Shown: positions 12,742 to 23,990 of the stretch, in pieces
How the letters are laid out: each line of letters opens with the position of its first letter
Numbering within the stretch: position 1 is the stretch's first letter
Origin: Glandiceps talaboti
Taxonomy: Eukaryota > Hemichordata > Enteropneusta > Spengelidae
Length of the DNA: 64,000 nt
Reading direction: 5' to 3'
Assembly (NCBI RefSeq): GCF_964340395.1
Contig: NC_135558.1
Coordinates: forward strand, 4,236,001 to 4,300,000
Program-made: the position numbers and the translations under genes
The notes under the pieces: generated by a model
Seen by the model: only the letters and a program-made list of their open reading frames with translations
Databases searched by the model: none
Told to the model about the DNA's origin: nothing

Positions 12742-15700
12742 TGTATGTATGTATGTATGTATGTATGTATGTATGTGTGTGTATGTGTGTATGTATGTAT
12801 GTATGTATGTATGTATGTATGTATGTATGTACATGTATGTACGTACGTACGTACGTACGTACGTATGTATGTATGTATGTATGTATGTATGTATGTATGT
12901 CTGTCTGTCTGTCTCTGTATGTCTGTCTGACTGTCTCTGTCTGTATGTATGTTACATTATATAAATACACATATATACACAGTCATACATATATACTGAT
13001 GATGTACACCAGTCAGTCAGTCGGTCGGTCTGTCTGTCTGTTTGTATGTACCATGTATGTATGTAAATCAAATCGAGAAATGAAAGAATTATCACTATAC
13101 CGGGTATTTAAAATGCATGGCACTAAAATACAGTAAAGTGTCCATAAAAGAGCTATATATTTCCCTACATACTGATGTTGCATTACATACTATTACATAC
13201 TGATTTCAAATTGATTTGCTGGCTGAAACAATTTTCAATTTTGGCAAATTAAGTTGGTGAGGGGGTGGGTGGTCTAAGGCTTAAAATGTAACTACAAAAA
13301 TTTAGTTTTTTATCCTACATTGAACTATTGATCTCACCCCTAAATTGATTGATTAATTGATTGATTGATATATACTTTACTTTGACAATGAAAACCCCAA
13401 AAGTGGAAAAATGTAAACAATTTGTTACTGTCCACCTTTATACATGTATAGCCCATCATGAACTTATGGGGTCTCTTGAGGTCAGCTGATCATGAACTTA
13501 TGGGGTTTCTTGAGGTCAGCTGATCATGAACTTATTGGGTCTCTTGAGGTCAGCTGATCACGAACTTATGGGGTCTCTTGAGGTCAGCTGATCATGAACT
13601 TATGGGGTCTTTTGAGGTCAGCTGATCACAAACTTATGGGGTCTCTTGAGGTCAGCTGATCACAAACTTATGGGGTCTCTTGAGGTCAATAGTGAATACA
13701 TGACATAGCAAACTACCCTATACAAAATCCATGTACAGTGTGCCAGCTGTTACAGATCTACACATAAGTACCAATTCAAAATCAAAACTTGTTTACTTGT
13801 AATGATGGAGCTAACAACTAGAATTGTGCTGAAAAAAAATGGCCAAACTCAATCTTCCTTTTTAAAAGCTTATCAAACTTTCTAAATGTCAATCAGGATT
13901 GGTTGATTACTATGGTAACAAATCCCTTCAAAAGAAGCTAAATCATTCTAAATCAGTCAATCTGGGTTATGACAAATAGATGTTTTCTATATGACAAATA
14001 ATAATATCATTTCACTTTAATACATCTTTCAAAATCCCTCTCAGGGATATCCAAATACAACTGAGTAAGTTGACATGTGCATGTACACAAATTGTGCATT
14101 TTGGAACCTGAACAATGTATTCGATCCGAGTATGTGTATTTGAGTTGACATAAAATAGCATCTTCGCTTTTTGATGATTTTGAGTAATTGTTCGTTATCT
14201 TCATACATAAAGAAGACAACTCAGTTAAATTCATTCAACAGAGGAGATACTTAAAGCTATTTGTATTTAATTATTATCTGAGATCATTTTAATCACCTTC
14301 ACGGCTCAAATTTTGCCAACTGACATTTGCCAACTCAAAACGTGCAACCAACAAATTTTGAATTATTTTTAAACATTCTTTTCTACAAGGCTTTTAATTG
14401 CATCTATGTGTACATGGGATCCAAGATATTAAAAAAAAAAACATTTTGAATTTATAATTTCAGTCAATTCATTTATACTTTGTATCCTCTTCAAAGACAT
14501 TCAAGTCTGTTCAACATACCTAGAATTACAATCACTGAATCACATCTCTACTATGTTGAATTGGTTATTCTCAAACTTTTCATCTTTGATTTCATTGTTT
14601 TGCCTTTATTATATAATAGTAGATGATACTTAATTGTACAACCTAAACTTGAGTTAATTTAATTCATCCTTCTTCCTTAGTAGAGTCCTGGAACCATGTA
14701 TTAATTCTAAACTCGCATTCTCCAGAAGCTTTGGCCATGAACAACTTACCATGTATGCTGGTAGATTAGCAGTAGAATGATGATGCATAAAACCTTTCAA
14801 AATTTTATATTTCAAATGAAAATTATTCAACATATGGCTTTCCTTTAAATAACCCAGTTATTCATTGTACACTTTCAGTAATTGTACACCTTTTTCTTGT
14901 CAAATTCAATGAGAACAAAAAAAGCAAACTTGTTAAATAAATTGATTTGGTATCAGCCCCTGTGTAATCTACATGTACATGTACATTGTATAAACCATCT
15001 GTTGATTACAAAAATGTATACAGTGTATAGAACTTACAAGCAATGGAAAATGGATTTTTCTGACTGTAGTAAATAGAATATTTCTAAAGGGTTACCTTGT
15101 TGAATGATGAATAGTATTAATGTACATATTCTCTAACAGTTTGTCCACTCTCCAAACCAACTGACATGCATGGTGCCACTAAACTAATGTACAGAAATTT
15201 CTTGTGATAAACTGAAATTCTTTTCTCCATATACCTTTTAAACTATAGTAGTATATATATATTTTTTTAAATTCAGTACACAGGTATTCATTGGGTAGTT
15301 ATTTACCCATATTTATCAATAGACCCTACACAAAATTTCATGTATGGTCTATGGTTTATCTAGCTTATGCCTTTTTGTCAAAGAATTGTTATTCTGAATG
15401 ACAAGGGTTACACTGGACTGTATTACTTGTTATTTTCATACTCCAAACTATACAGTATGGAGGCTTGAATGAAAACTCTTTTGTTTGTTTTTTGACTCAC
15501 AACAAAATATTTTGTTTGTAGTGATGATTACGCTTTCAGATATTTTTTTTCTACTTTTAGGTTGTTTTTTTAATCTCACACCTACTTGTATATGAATACA
15601 TCAAGTGTGTAAAGGCAAGTAAAGAAGACCTCATTTCATTACCCTCCAAGTCTAAATACATTGTAGGGGGTGCAGTTGTAGAACTCTAACTTAGGACGAC

Positions 15701-18700
15701 CATACTAATTCTTATCGTAACACCTTAAAAATTATGGATTAGTCGGTTGATTAAAAGGTTTTTACAAACTAAGTTTAAAGAAAGGAATTGTATTCATTTG
15801 ATATTCATACTTTCTGAATAAGTTAGACAATTAAAGTCAGAAGGAAAGTTTGAACCATTTGTTTTATTACAGTTATCAGATTTCAGCAATAAATGATAAC
15901 TTTCACTCAAAGTCAGAGTCAGATATAGATACACAATCATGGGTCACCAGCATACAATTGGTGATGATGTCATTGTTTTCTAATCCTGCCATAAAGGGCA
16001 TCAGTTTTGTTTATTATTTCACCAGATTGAAGAAATAAATTCGGTTAGACATGAGAAACATATAGATTGATGAATTAAATACAGCCACCCTTACTATGTG
16101 CTTTCTCAAATTTATCTCATTCCTATAATATGTAGGCACATGTGTGTTGATGTGTATGCATTTAATGAACAGGCCACCTGTTGTCTGAGGTCAAAGTTCA
16201 CAACTTGAGTAACACACGTACTCTCTCCAAATATTCTTTTGTACCCAATAAGCAATTGACCACTCTCTCATTCATGGGGTACTGCTGACTCAAAACATTC
16301 TTCCTTCTGCTGCTGAAGGACTGCTCACACAATTTCTGTATGTTATTTTTGGTATGTTTTGTTATGTTATGCAATACAAATTTATTATGTCATATCCTAG
16401 TTACAAAATGTTGGTAATTTTGCTGGTAAGCACTGCAAGAAGATAACCCTGGATTTGGCAAAGTGAGGGCTAGAATTTGGTAATGGCTGCTGAGAATATG
16501 GCAAAGCATGAAGCCATGAAGTTGAACAAAATGTTCTTAATTAATTTACAAGAGCATCAGTATAGTGGTTATAGGCATATTTTAATTTAGTTCCTAATAA
16601 TCAAAATACAGCAACGACAATTATACAGTCTGATGAATTGTAACATGATGTCTGCTGTCTTTATGCTACAATACTCCGACTACTCTGTCCCTCGCTTCCA
16701 ACTCCAAAAGGGCTTGCAAACAACACTCCTTAGTGGTAAAACCATTAAATTTTTTATCTTTCTAATATCTGGAATATAGGCATACTATATGTAGCATTAC
16801 AAATGTATGTGTACTACTTCAGAGCATTGATGGCATTTGAGGTTTACCCAGGGTTCCATCAATGCCTGATTGTGAGTACAGTGTACCCTGTTAATACTAT
16901 AGCTGCTATTTTTAAACTGATATATATATATATATGTATACTGACTCGACTCTTGTTGTGGAAATGTTACACAACAGTATGTGTAATGCGTTAACCCGTG
17001 ATTACTATTTCATACATTTCAATCCACAATTCAAATGTAAAATTCTCTAAATAACCAAATGTTAAACTCACAGGTAATATAACATAACTTTTCTTACGCT
17101 TTCACCACTGATATATTATAATGTACATACATGTACATTATATCAAACTACACCGTGATGTATCATGTACATATTCATGGCTATTCTGGTACATTTAACT
17201 TGTATTTATACTTTTGAATAAATGCCATTCATCAGTACTAAACAAAAGGTATTTAATTTGTTACAGAATATATTGTACTCATTCAATGACCTGTGCATAT
17301 AAATATACCTGTAGTGGAGTGACATTATTTAAAGGTTGGTATACACCATATTGTGGTGTGTAAATAGACAATTATATGGGAGTATACACATGTTGTACAT
17401 GTACATGTATTAGCTGCTTTGCTAATGTTGGGGTCAATGTCATCACAGATTACCGGGTATGTACATTGTATATAGTATATTACTAATTATTAGCTCATTT
17501 GCATATATTGTTATGTTGATTAATTTCTTGTGTTATGCTGTAATGATGACAATGGACCCATATCCCATAAACTCACAGGAAAGTCAACACTTGTACAGTT
17601 CACCTGATGCAAATAGGACATAGTATGTGGGTAGAATTTCCTACCTACAAATTCTAAGCCTTTATTTTAAACAGCTTATTATTATCACATTATCAGAAGC
17701 ATTACGCAACGTTTTCTGATTTTTAAAAAATAATGGTCCGTAATGCATATTTATTAAGCTTAGTTATATGTTTATGCAAGCTACAAAAAAGATTAAAATG
17801 TTGCTGGGTATTTGTTCTTTATACAATTTGATATTCTAATCCATAGAGCTATTTAAGTGTGTCATCTGTTGCAGCAACATATATATCACTTTCAGAATTA
17901 TTCAATGCTTTATGGACTTTCTGTCACAGCTAATGACTATGACTGACATGCAGGACTCGACGTTAGCAGTATTCCAGGGTACACTACATTGTATTTAGAC
18001 TACCAGATCTGTAAGGTGGTAGTTTAAAAATTTACACCATATTTGTTAGTCTTGGAGACCATTGATAAAAATCAATAGAAAATTGTACATGTAGCTGGAA
18101 CTGGCTAAATCAGGACTCCCAAACATTGAAGTTAATATAACCGCAGGGCTTGAAATTAACTTTTTTTCTTTGGTAGTCTTAGTGGGCTACCAATTTCAGA
18201 AATTGGTAACACAAAGATTGACACCTGTAGTCCTATATTCCTGAACTGAAAACAGAGTTCCTCTATTGGAAATACATGCCATTGTGTTATTAAAATACTT
18301 TCATGTCCATAAATTTTCCATCCTTTAATTCATCACATAATAAGTAGTAGCCTGAGTGAGCTACCAGCTGAAAATTATGGTAACCCCATGACCAGAATTG
18401 ATAGTCTGTGGGCATGGGACTACTGTTAATTAAAAGCCCTGTGATCACACATATGTATACATTTTATAATGTTGTACTACACATATTTATTGAAATCCAA
18501 CTTTAATTTTATTGGAGCTTCTGAAAAACAAACTAACTTTTTCTCTTTCATCAGAGCTGCTTGACATGTGTCATAACAATTATCAAAAAATCAATTATCT
18601 GACTATACAGGAAACTAATATTAAATCTAGTCAAATGAGTCATGACAAATGTTGACATGATTACATGTGTAAATGCACATGCAATCATGTAGCAATGCAG

Positions 18701-21329
18701 GAAAATAAGGCTATATAAACAGGCCAACCCTACTTAGTTTTTCTCCATAGTATCCTATACTATTTTTAAATGTGGTTCGGGGAAAAATATTATGACAATG
18801 ACACAAAATGCTATGAATCCCCTCCCCTAATTTTCTTTTTTTTTAATTAAAAAAATATTACCCTATATATTTTTTGAAAAAAATGGCATCTAGACCATCA
18901 CATCACATTTTTTTGAAAAATTCATTCTTCACTTGAAAAGTGCATCTAGGACATCCCTCCACTCTACCCCTATACCACCCCACATTTTACTGTCACAACC
19001 TATTTATGGATGCCATTGCCTTGGTAACTATGCCCTCAGTATAACAGCATATTCATGTTTTGTTTTGCTTGAGTGTTCCAGACTTGTAACTGTGGATACT
19101 ATGATTAGATGGTGGGTGAGAATTAGGCTCTTTGTTCATATGTTGCATTTTATTAGCAGACTATTCAAACCAAATCATGTCATATTATTCAATAATACAG
19201 TACATGTACAAAATACTTACAAGTGTGAAAGTGTGAGGCGTGCCTGTAAATGAAGTCAGTATCACATAACATGTACTTTTGTATGGGAGGTGTTTGGCTA
19301 AAGTAGAAACCATCTAAATCTAATAATTATTTTGTGTATACTGTCAAATTTTATGAACATGGCTCCCAACTAAAGAGTACTTACATGCATGTACATGTTT
19401 GTAGTTGAGTGTTAGCATTTTGATATTTAACAATTAGGAAAATTGGGTTTCAAATTACATGTACATGTCAGTCACCACGTTGTTAATTTGAGATTCAATA
19501 AATGAAACAGTTTAACAACAGAACAATGCTGTAACACAGTGACAAAAACCTACTGTGCCTGCAACACCACTATTCATCATACAATTTCTCTGACAATCTG
19601 ACAATTAATGCTACTAGGCTTTGATTGCCTGTTTTATTTCTTTTGACAGCAATACAAGCAGTCAAATCCCCTATGTTGACTTTTTTTTAAGCCGGCTACC
19701 CACTCAATTAGTTATAGCCAAAATTCTATTTATCAAGAACCCCTTTTTCTCCTGGCAAACAAGCAATCCAAATGGATTAATGCATGTATGCTGTTCTTAT
19801 TATTGCAGGTCCATTACTGTGATACTTGCCTTGTAGGTTTAAGTGTAAAACACCACTATTAATCCTCTCAGAATAGGGAACTTACAATCCAGACTGACCA
19901 TGCTCAGATGCAAAGGACTATGGGATTACGATATGTGGTTATCGTAATACCTAATCTGGAGCTACCGATATAATAAACCTCCCCGCAATGGTCAGGGTAA
20001 CTATGAATTGATCACTTTAATATTTGTGGTTACATTTACAATGTAACAATACTGTTTACAATACTAATTGATCAGTATTTATTATCACATTTTCCCATGA
20101 TGCAACATTCAACATGGTGGGTTTGGAAATTCCCTAGTGATCACAGCATGTATAATCTTATTTCTGATATTGCAGTACAGTTGCAACAGCCATACAATTA
20201 AACAAATTAAGGTGTTATTCCATGCATGTCAATTTTGATATTTTCATTACACTAATTACAATACATGATTCACTTGAGTACATCTATACAGGCAGATTGA
20301 GATGTTGACCTTGCTGGAATGTTTCATTTAAATGTGTACTTTGGATATGAGAATGAATGTTCATGGACTCTGAGTTCATAGTTTACAGAAGTTATTCACA
20401 GTGACAAATTAGCCCGATTACAGATGAAAATTTCTACTCAGAGTAAGTTTTTAAATTTTGACGTCACGTCAGCATTGTGAGGAATGAACTACAAAGGACT
20501 GTGATTCACCTCAGACAATGTTGATGAGACGTCAGCAAAAATTTCAAATTTTTGTTGACTCTGTGAGCAGCAATTTTCATTATGTATTTATTTTTTGAGT
20601 TAATTTATTCTGTACCTACTCTGCTAAACAATACTGACACTTTGTCTCAGTTTAAAATCGGCACATTTTTTTTCTCTTTTCATAACAAGTATATTATTAA
20701 TATTTTCAACTTTTAATATTTTCTCTTTTTATCATTCCTCAATGATAATCTACTGTAGAGACTGCAGTGTAATTTGTTCATTTGTTCCCTACCATCTCTT
20801 CTCAAACCTTTCACTACCTTGATGCGATGATTCTTTTTTTTTTCATTTGTTTGTTTGTTTTTACTTTCTTGTAATAAAATCTTGAATGAAATCATTCTTT
20901 GGGGGAGTTATAATTATGAATTTCTGATGCTGGTGTGCTGCTCCCTGTTGCCATTTGGTGCTGTAAGCTTATGTGCATCTTCAGGTGGTATGTGGTTAGG
21001 GACAAACTTATACACATTTAAACTCATTTTTCATTCTGTTTGACAACTGTACCTTTTTGCATAGGTTTTGAAACCCTGGCAACAATCTGAGATACAAGTT
21101 TGTAAAATGTAGTATTTCTCATAAACTACTTCAATCATAATTATTATACCATACCCGACTGGGCAATCTGGGTAGATTTTACCATCTAACTCTTCCAACC
21201 AGCAGTCAAAGTGCCCTCACACACAGTAATTTATGATTCACCAAAATTTGGTGTTCCCCTATCCAAATTTACTAAGTGGTGACCCACAAGGCAACCCAGC
21301 TTCTAACATTGTGAGCAAAAAACCAAACC

Positions 21330-21373
<44 letters not shown>

Positions 21374-22606
21374 CTTCTTCACTAGAAGCCACACAGCCCA
21401 CCAGCACATATCCAACACACACAGTGTTACCCTTATTGACCTTCCATACATGCTATGATGTGCCATATTTTTAGCAGCTGCATAATATCCATTCTTCCAT
21501 TTTTATTCCTCCTTTAGGCTTTGTTTCCTTTTATAGCTGTAATTTTCACTTCATGATTTAAACTCAAAACAATCTCACAATCAGCAAGAGTTCTGGCATA
21601 CTAGGGTGGGTCTCCTACAAGCCTTGATATTATACAAAATATGTATTTTGTTTTTATGTTGACCACACCCTTTGGTTCTATTATGACTCAGTATATGCAG
21701 AACAGCCCTGGCTGCTGACATTCCATCAAATAAAATTATTTCAATTTCAGAAATTTAACCCTCTGTCCTTACAGATTTTCACTAATCATTAATATATACA
21801 ATTTTTCATATAATATGGTCATTGAATACAATAAAAATATGACATATTTTGCAAAAAATATCACACACAAAATTGAAACTACACAATTTTCTCATTTTTT
21901 GAAACAAAGTGATAATGCATACTTCCTAAGTATAGTTAAGATTAAATTTAGAATGTTTTTTCTTGTTTCTCTACTGACATTACACATTAGAAGGTTCTTG
22001 CTGTGTTCATCTGTAAATCAAATCAACCACCTGTTGCTATAGTTACCATTCTCTTTGTTGCTATGGTTATAAATTTTCTGAAAAATCACATGAATTAATT
22101 TTAGTGAGATTCCCTGTCAGAATTGTTTATCTACCGGAAGTAACGAATTAGTCAAGTCAATACAAACATTTGGTTCTCATTAGAATATCATTTTGGTTTG
22201 GAATTCAAGTTAATTGATCGGAATACAATGATATTATTTATCGAGATTGTACATACATTTTCACATTTTTGTGACAAGATGCAGTCTGATGAGATACGTC
22301 ATTAAAAGAACTTACGTCATCGCAAAATTTGTTATCCGCTTCCGATTCTCCGTATCCACAGGTACTATTTTCTGGTTCAATAATAATTTGTGGTTCCAAA
22401 AACTGAACAAGAACGGGCTTTGGAATGCAAGGTGAATAAATAAATCCTCCGTCCAGGGAAGGCTCTTCACACGTATCACTTATTTGTGTCCAAGTCGAAG
22501 GGACAAACAGTAAAAGCAGAAAAACAAACGTCCAGCGTTTTGGAGTCAAATTACACATCCATATTGAACAAGTGAAATAAAAACTGCAGCCGGTACCAGC
22601 CGCCAT
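757..22606 (-). CDS. Netrin-G/laminin-beta-like secreted protein, 5' nine exons (3' end outside window)
   Basis: Predicted secreted extracellular-matrix or guidance protein. Coding exons in transcript order: 22606-22316, 9607-8967, 8108-7924, 7038-6871, 4141-3947, 3524-3376, 2299-2148, 1558-1412, 1172-757. All introns are GT-AG and phases match throughout (0,2,1,1,1,0,2,2,1), giving about 781 residues without a stop. Order: signal peptide, laminin N-terminal domain (LN, domain VI), five laminin-EGF repeats (LE), then the start of a laminin-beta type domain IV. The LN and LE1 resemble vertebrate netrin-G more than laminin beta: HPPELMID, SGRPQQ, TWEVYQYYAQDC, and RPW..GSYLPI in LE1. LE5 and domain IV resemble laminin beta: CRPNVNGQRC, WSSLPVDYTGVGYLRCTEG, IDSFILMPV. 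The gene continues past the left edge, so the coiled-coil or tail region is unseen. It could be a divergent laminin beta chain or a separate netrin-like gene. Confidence 0.88.
1412..1558 (-). CDS. Exon 8: laminin domain IV, first part
   Basis: Encodes SYDAWEAQTNCEQW, then SLPVDYTGVGYLRCTEGQY and VQFDNVMAFSQKSDG. The laminin-beta domain IV signature WTGAGFVRVPEG is recognisable as YTGVGYLRCTEG. Phases are 2 in and 2 out; the donor GTAAGTAT is consensus. Confidence 0.85.
2148..2299 (-). CDS. Exon 7: LE repeat 5 (split LE before domain IV)
   Basis: Begins DCLLCGCDYGGS and continues GLCDCRPNVNGQRCKQVDEG, then FYYTFLDSN. This corresponds to the laminin-beta LE that runs into domain IV (family pattern CDCDLGG, QCSCRPH..GRQC, EPGYYF..LD). 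The donor is at AG/GTAGGT with phase 2 out. Confidence 0.87.
2507..2757. mobile_element. TAGGGAACTTGCAA-ended MITE, copy 1
   Basis: About 250 bp with inverted ends TAGGGAACTTGCAA...TTGCAAGTTCCCTA, in the intron between exons 6 and 7. Two further copies lie at 19873-20136 and 31324-31568 in the opposite orientation. No coding capacity. If the outer TA is the target site, it would fit a TA-target element, but that is inference. Confidence 0.75.
3376..3524 (-). CDS. Exon 6: LE repeat 4
   Basis: Laminin-EGF module ACQCNLLGTVNASNVC...GQCPCKPNTYTRDCSQCKDE. The exon ends in phase 0 at NENN before a consensus GTAAGT donor. The last cysteine pair of this module is supplied by the next exon (DCLLC), matching the exon layout of a laminin LE4/LE5 boundary. 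Confidence 0.85.
3947..4141 (-). CDS. Exon 5: LE repeat 3
   Basis: Laminin-EGF module CDCEPLGTVPTT...GQCPCVPNVQGRSCDECVDYYYGL, the laminin-beta type CxCxPLG/GQCxC form. Phases are 1 in and 1 out. The acceptor (ATTTACTTGTAG) is only moderately pyrimidine-rich but is the one that preserves the frame. Confidence 0.85.
6516..6774. mobile_element. Foldback element with 9-bp target duplication (FB1)
   Basis: A 259-bp element with inverted arms of about 65 bp. It begins TAGACTCTCTCACAGTCC and ends with the reverse complement. It is flanked on both sides by an exact 9-bp direct repeat ATCTAGCAA (6507-6515 and 6775-6783). It lies in the intron between exons 4 and 5. No coding capacity, so a non-autonomous DNA transposon is the likely origin. 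Confidence 0.8.
6871..7038 (-). CDS. Exon 4: LE repeat 2
   Basis: Laminin-EGF module CNCNDHADSCYYDD...CVDCYHNTAGSFCDICIPSYYRNITD. Eight-cysteine spacing is kept. NIT is a possible glycosylation site. Phases are 1 in and 1 out. The intron upstream of it (toward exon 3) contains the 67-bp minisatellite at 7111-7745. Confidence 0.87.
7111..7745. repeat. 67-bp minisatellite, about 9.5 copies
   Basis: Tandem units containing CTTGTATTGATTACTGCTAT, AACTTAAAGGAAAAGTCCAG and TCAGACTTATTTCTGCCTG. Copies differ at scattered single positions. It occupies most of the intron between LE1 and LE2. Confidence 0.9.
7924..8108 (-). CDS. Exon 3: LE repeat 1, netrin-G-like
   Basis: One laminin-EGF module starting CECNLHARIC with the loop CDCQHNTAGKDCTECLP. 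Its end, NNRPWQRGSYLPIADGG, closely matches the netrin-G LE1 segment RPW.PGSYLPI, which laminin beta chains show only loosely (LPWRPAEG). Exon borders fall between modules, as usual for LE repeats. Splice phases are 2 in and 1 out. Confidence 0.87.
8212..8278. repeat. TGAT/GAGT tetranucleotide tract
   Basis: Imperfect run of TGAT changing to GAGT, in the intron between exons 2 and 3. Confidence 0.85.
8967..9607 (-). CDS. Exon 2: main LN (laminin N-terminal) domain
   Basis: A single 641-nt exon carries most of the LN domain. It joins exon 1 in phase 0, giving FCDD/DLVQNCYFCN. Diagnostic segments are HPPELMID, WWQSVKW, NVTLSFNKTFILADDIDLTF, SGRPQQLMLSKSTDFGLTW, YQYYAQDC, and YYYYAISNIGMTLR at the end. 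The acceptor follows a pyrimidine-rich tract (reverse complement of the A-rich run near 9620); the donor is AAG/GTAAAT. NVT is a possible N-glycosylation site. Several of these strings are closest to netrin-G rather than to laminin beta, from memory of the families. Confidence 0.9.
11504..11850. mobile_element. Dispersed repeat family R1, copy 1 (stem-loop head plus tail)
   Basis: The head has inverted ends CCCCAATATTTTTCTTCATT and GAATGAAG..AATATTGGGG. A shared tail includes ATATTTTGAGCACCAC and ATATTTTCTGTTCAAAGACA. Related copies are at 30410-30745 and 37080-37400. Non-coding. Confidence 0.7.
12463..12491. repeat. (ATTC)n microsatellite
   Basis: About seven uninterrupted ATTC units in the large intron of gene 1. 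Confidence 0.85.
12647..12955. repeat. (ATGT)n microsatellite with ACGT and CTGT blocks
   Basis: About 300 bp of ATGT repeats interrupted by ACGT and CTGT sub-runs. It creates false long open frames (Met-Tyr-Val-Cys) on both strands. Confidence 0.95.
13455..13688. repeat. 34-bp minisatellite with AGGTCA and CAGCTG in each unit
   Basis: About 6.9 copies of a 34-bp unit built from ATCATGAACTTATGGGGTCT plus CTTGAGGTCAGCTG. Each full unit holds an AGGTCA half-site overlapping a CAGCTG E-box, and TGATCA across the junction. Copy-to-copy identity is high. Confidence 0.92.
18145..18443. mobile_element. Repeat with inverted ends CAGGGCTTGAAATTAAC
   Basis: Inverted ends CAGGGCTTGAAATTAAC and TTAATTAAAAGCCCTG about 300 bp apart enclose related inner segments (GTGGGCTACCA, GAGCTACCAGC). 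Probably a non-autonomous element. I found no clear target duplication. Confidence 0.5.
19873..20136. mobile_element. TAGGGAAC-ended MITE, copy 2
   Basis: Second copy of the family at 2507-2757, opposite orientation. Shared interior includes CCAGACTGA.CATGCTCAG, AATCTGGAGCTACCGAT and CCCATGATGCA. The right end is slightly degraded (ATTCCCTA). Confidence 0.75.
21334..21372. repeat. (CAA)n microsatellite
   Basis: Roughly 13 CAA units. The poly-cysteine open frame on the opposite strand is an artefact of this tract. Confidence 0.95.
22316..22606 (-). CDS. Exon 1: signal peptide and start of LN domain
   Basis: Initiating exon, 97 codons, phase 0 at a GTAAG donor. The ATG at 22606-22604 gives a long n-region before the hydrophobic stretch WTFVFLLLLFVPSTWTQ. 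Met17 (22558-22556) would give a more typical signal peptide, so it is an alternative start. After the signal, the cysteine spacing (DTCEEP, YSPCIPKP, NSTCGYG, FCDD) matches the N-terminal end of netrin-G LN domains. A second in-frame stop-limited extension past 22316 is intron read-through. Confidence 0.85.
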
Positions 22607-23875
22607 ATTGGACGTTCTTTCGCGTAGAATAAATGAGGGTGTGAGAAAAGTACACTTTGGGGATGAAAATTGAGTTTATCACCTTTCGAGCACAGCGGCA
22701 CAATTTCTACATGCGTTGTTTACTGCGAAGAGTACCATCTCTTTCTTCTTTTAAGAGAAAGCGATATCTCTGTGAATGGTGAACTACCTGTGAAAAACGA
22801 AAATGTAGATGAACGGCACAGCTAGCAGCTGACGTAATTTTAACAAAGATGTAGCAGTACGCTGCTGTATCCGGTCCGCTTTAGGGCAATGCATTTTAAC
22901 TGGAAGTTTATTTAATAGCAAACACAATAATTTAGGTATGGAATTATTTGCTGTTATACAAATATATTGAACGTAAACTGTTTACACGTTTTGTGTTATT
23001 GATTGGCTTCAGTTCCGATAGATGTATACAAAGAATGCGCATGTAGCTCAAACCAGGCCAGGGAACCTAGTCCTAGAGACAGGCCTCACTTTCGACCGGA
23101 GCGGAGCCTGCGGCTTACTGGAGTTGAACATCGATTTTACTTATTCTGACATTACTTACCCACATTCACGCTGGCCCTGATATGGACGGATATTTCACAA
23201 CCCTCGAGATAGCGGAACACTTCTGTTGAAACCTCTTTCATTGACGATTGATCAATTGTTCTGCATCAACGTGGCTAGCGTATTTTTCTGGGCTATTAAG
23301 TATTATATATTGTGTATTGTGTGTTTCAAAATAGACGGCACAATGCTCTTTTCTGATTGGTCTAGAGGTAATTAACTTAGGTCAAATGGGTTGGGAGAAT
23401 TTATTCAGTTGATCAGGAAATGGTTTTCCAGCGGAATTTGGCAATAAGCTTACAATGAGCAGGATTGCATTGCTCCTAACAAAAATATTAAAAAATGATA
23501 AAATAAAATAATTTTTTTTTTAAAAGCTGGGGCACACGATAGAGTGTAACTCTTCCTCTTTCCATCTATCTCTTTTACTGCAAAATCGAATGTTTTCAAA
23601 GTCAAAATTCACCCTTTTTTCTGTTATTCACAGAGAAGAAAAACTTACAATACATACAAAATCAAATTACATTCTGGTATTAGTTACGACTGTAGTAAGA
23701 CTTGATAATATTAATATGATATTTATATGTATCACACTAAAAATTGCACTTTGATCTGTGCATCAGTTCATACCCAGTAAACCATCAATTGAAATGTTAT
23801 TCTCAATCTGCCAATACTTGTGTCAAATCCGAGAAAATTCATAAACTTTTCTGCCCCTTCCGATTTCACCACCGA

Positions 23876-23990
23876 TTAGTCACGACGTCCAAGTGAAATC
23901 CAAATATATCCAGAGATGATGTCATTCGTGTTTTGACATAATTTCAAATCATTAATAAGTGTTTATGAAATCAACCTTTAGAATTACATG
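23876..23990. repeat. Dispersed repeat pair, copy 1
   Basis: Shares GACGTCCAAGTGAAATCC, TATCCAGA.ATGATGT and TTTTGAC.TAATT with 25275-25380 in the same order and orientation. Function unknown. Confidence 0.65.

Larger units (their letters stand above)
9608..22315 (-). other. Large first intron of the netrin-G/laminin-like gene
   Basis: A 12.7-kb intron. I see no credible nested gene. It contains an ATGT microsatellite (12650-12955), a 34-bp minisatellite (13455-13688), a foldback-type repeat (11504-11850), a repeat with inverted ends (18145-18443), a TAGGGAAC-ended repeat (19873-20136) and a CAA tract (21334-21372). The remaining sequence is AT-rich without recognisable features. Confidence 0.8.

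Noticed and set aside
12541-12970. Long open frames of Met-Tyr-Val-Cys and Tyr-Ile-His-Thr on both strands
   Set aside because: They are translations of the ATGT microsatellite and have no non-repeat content or splice support.
18933-19253. 106-codon plus-strand open frame in the large intron
   Set aside because: No recognisable domain, no splice context, composition like the surrounding AT-rich DNA; length is compatible with chance.
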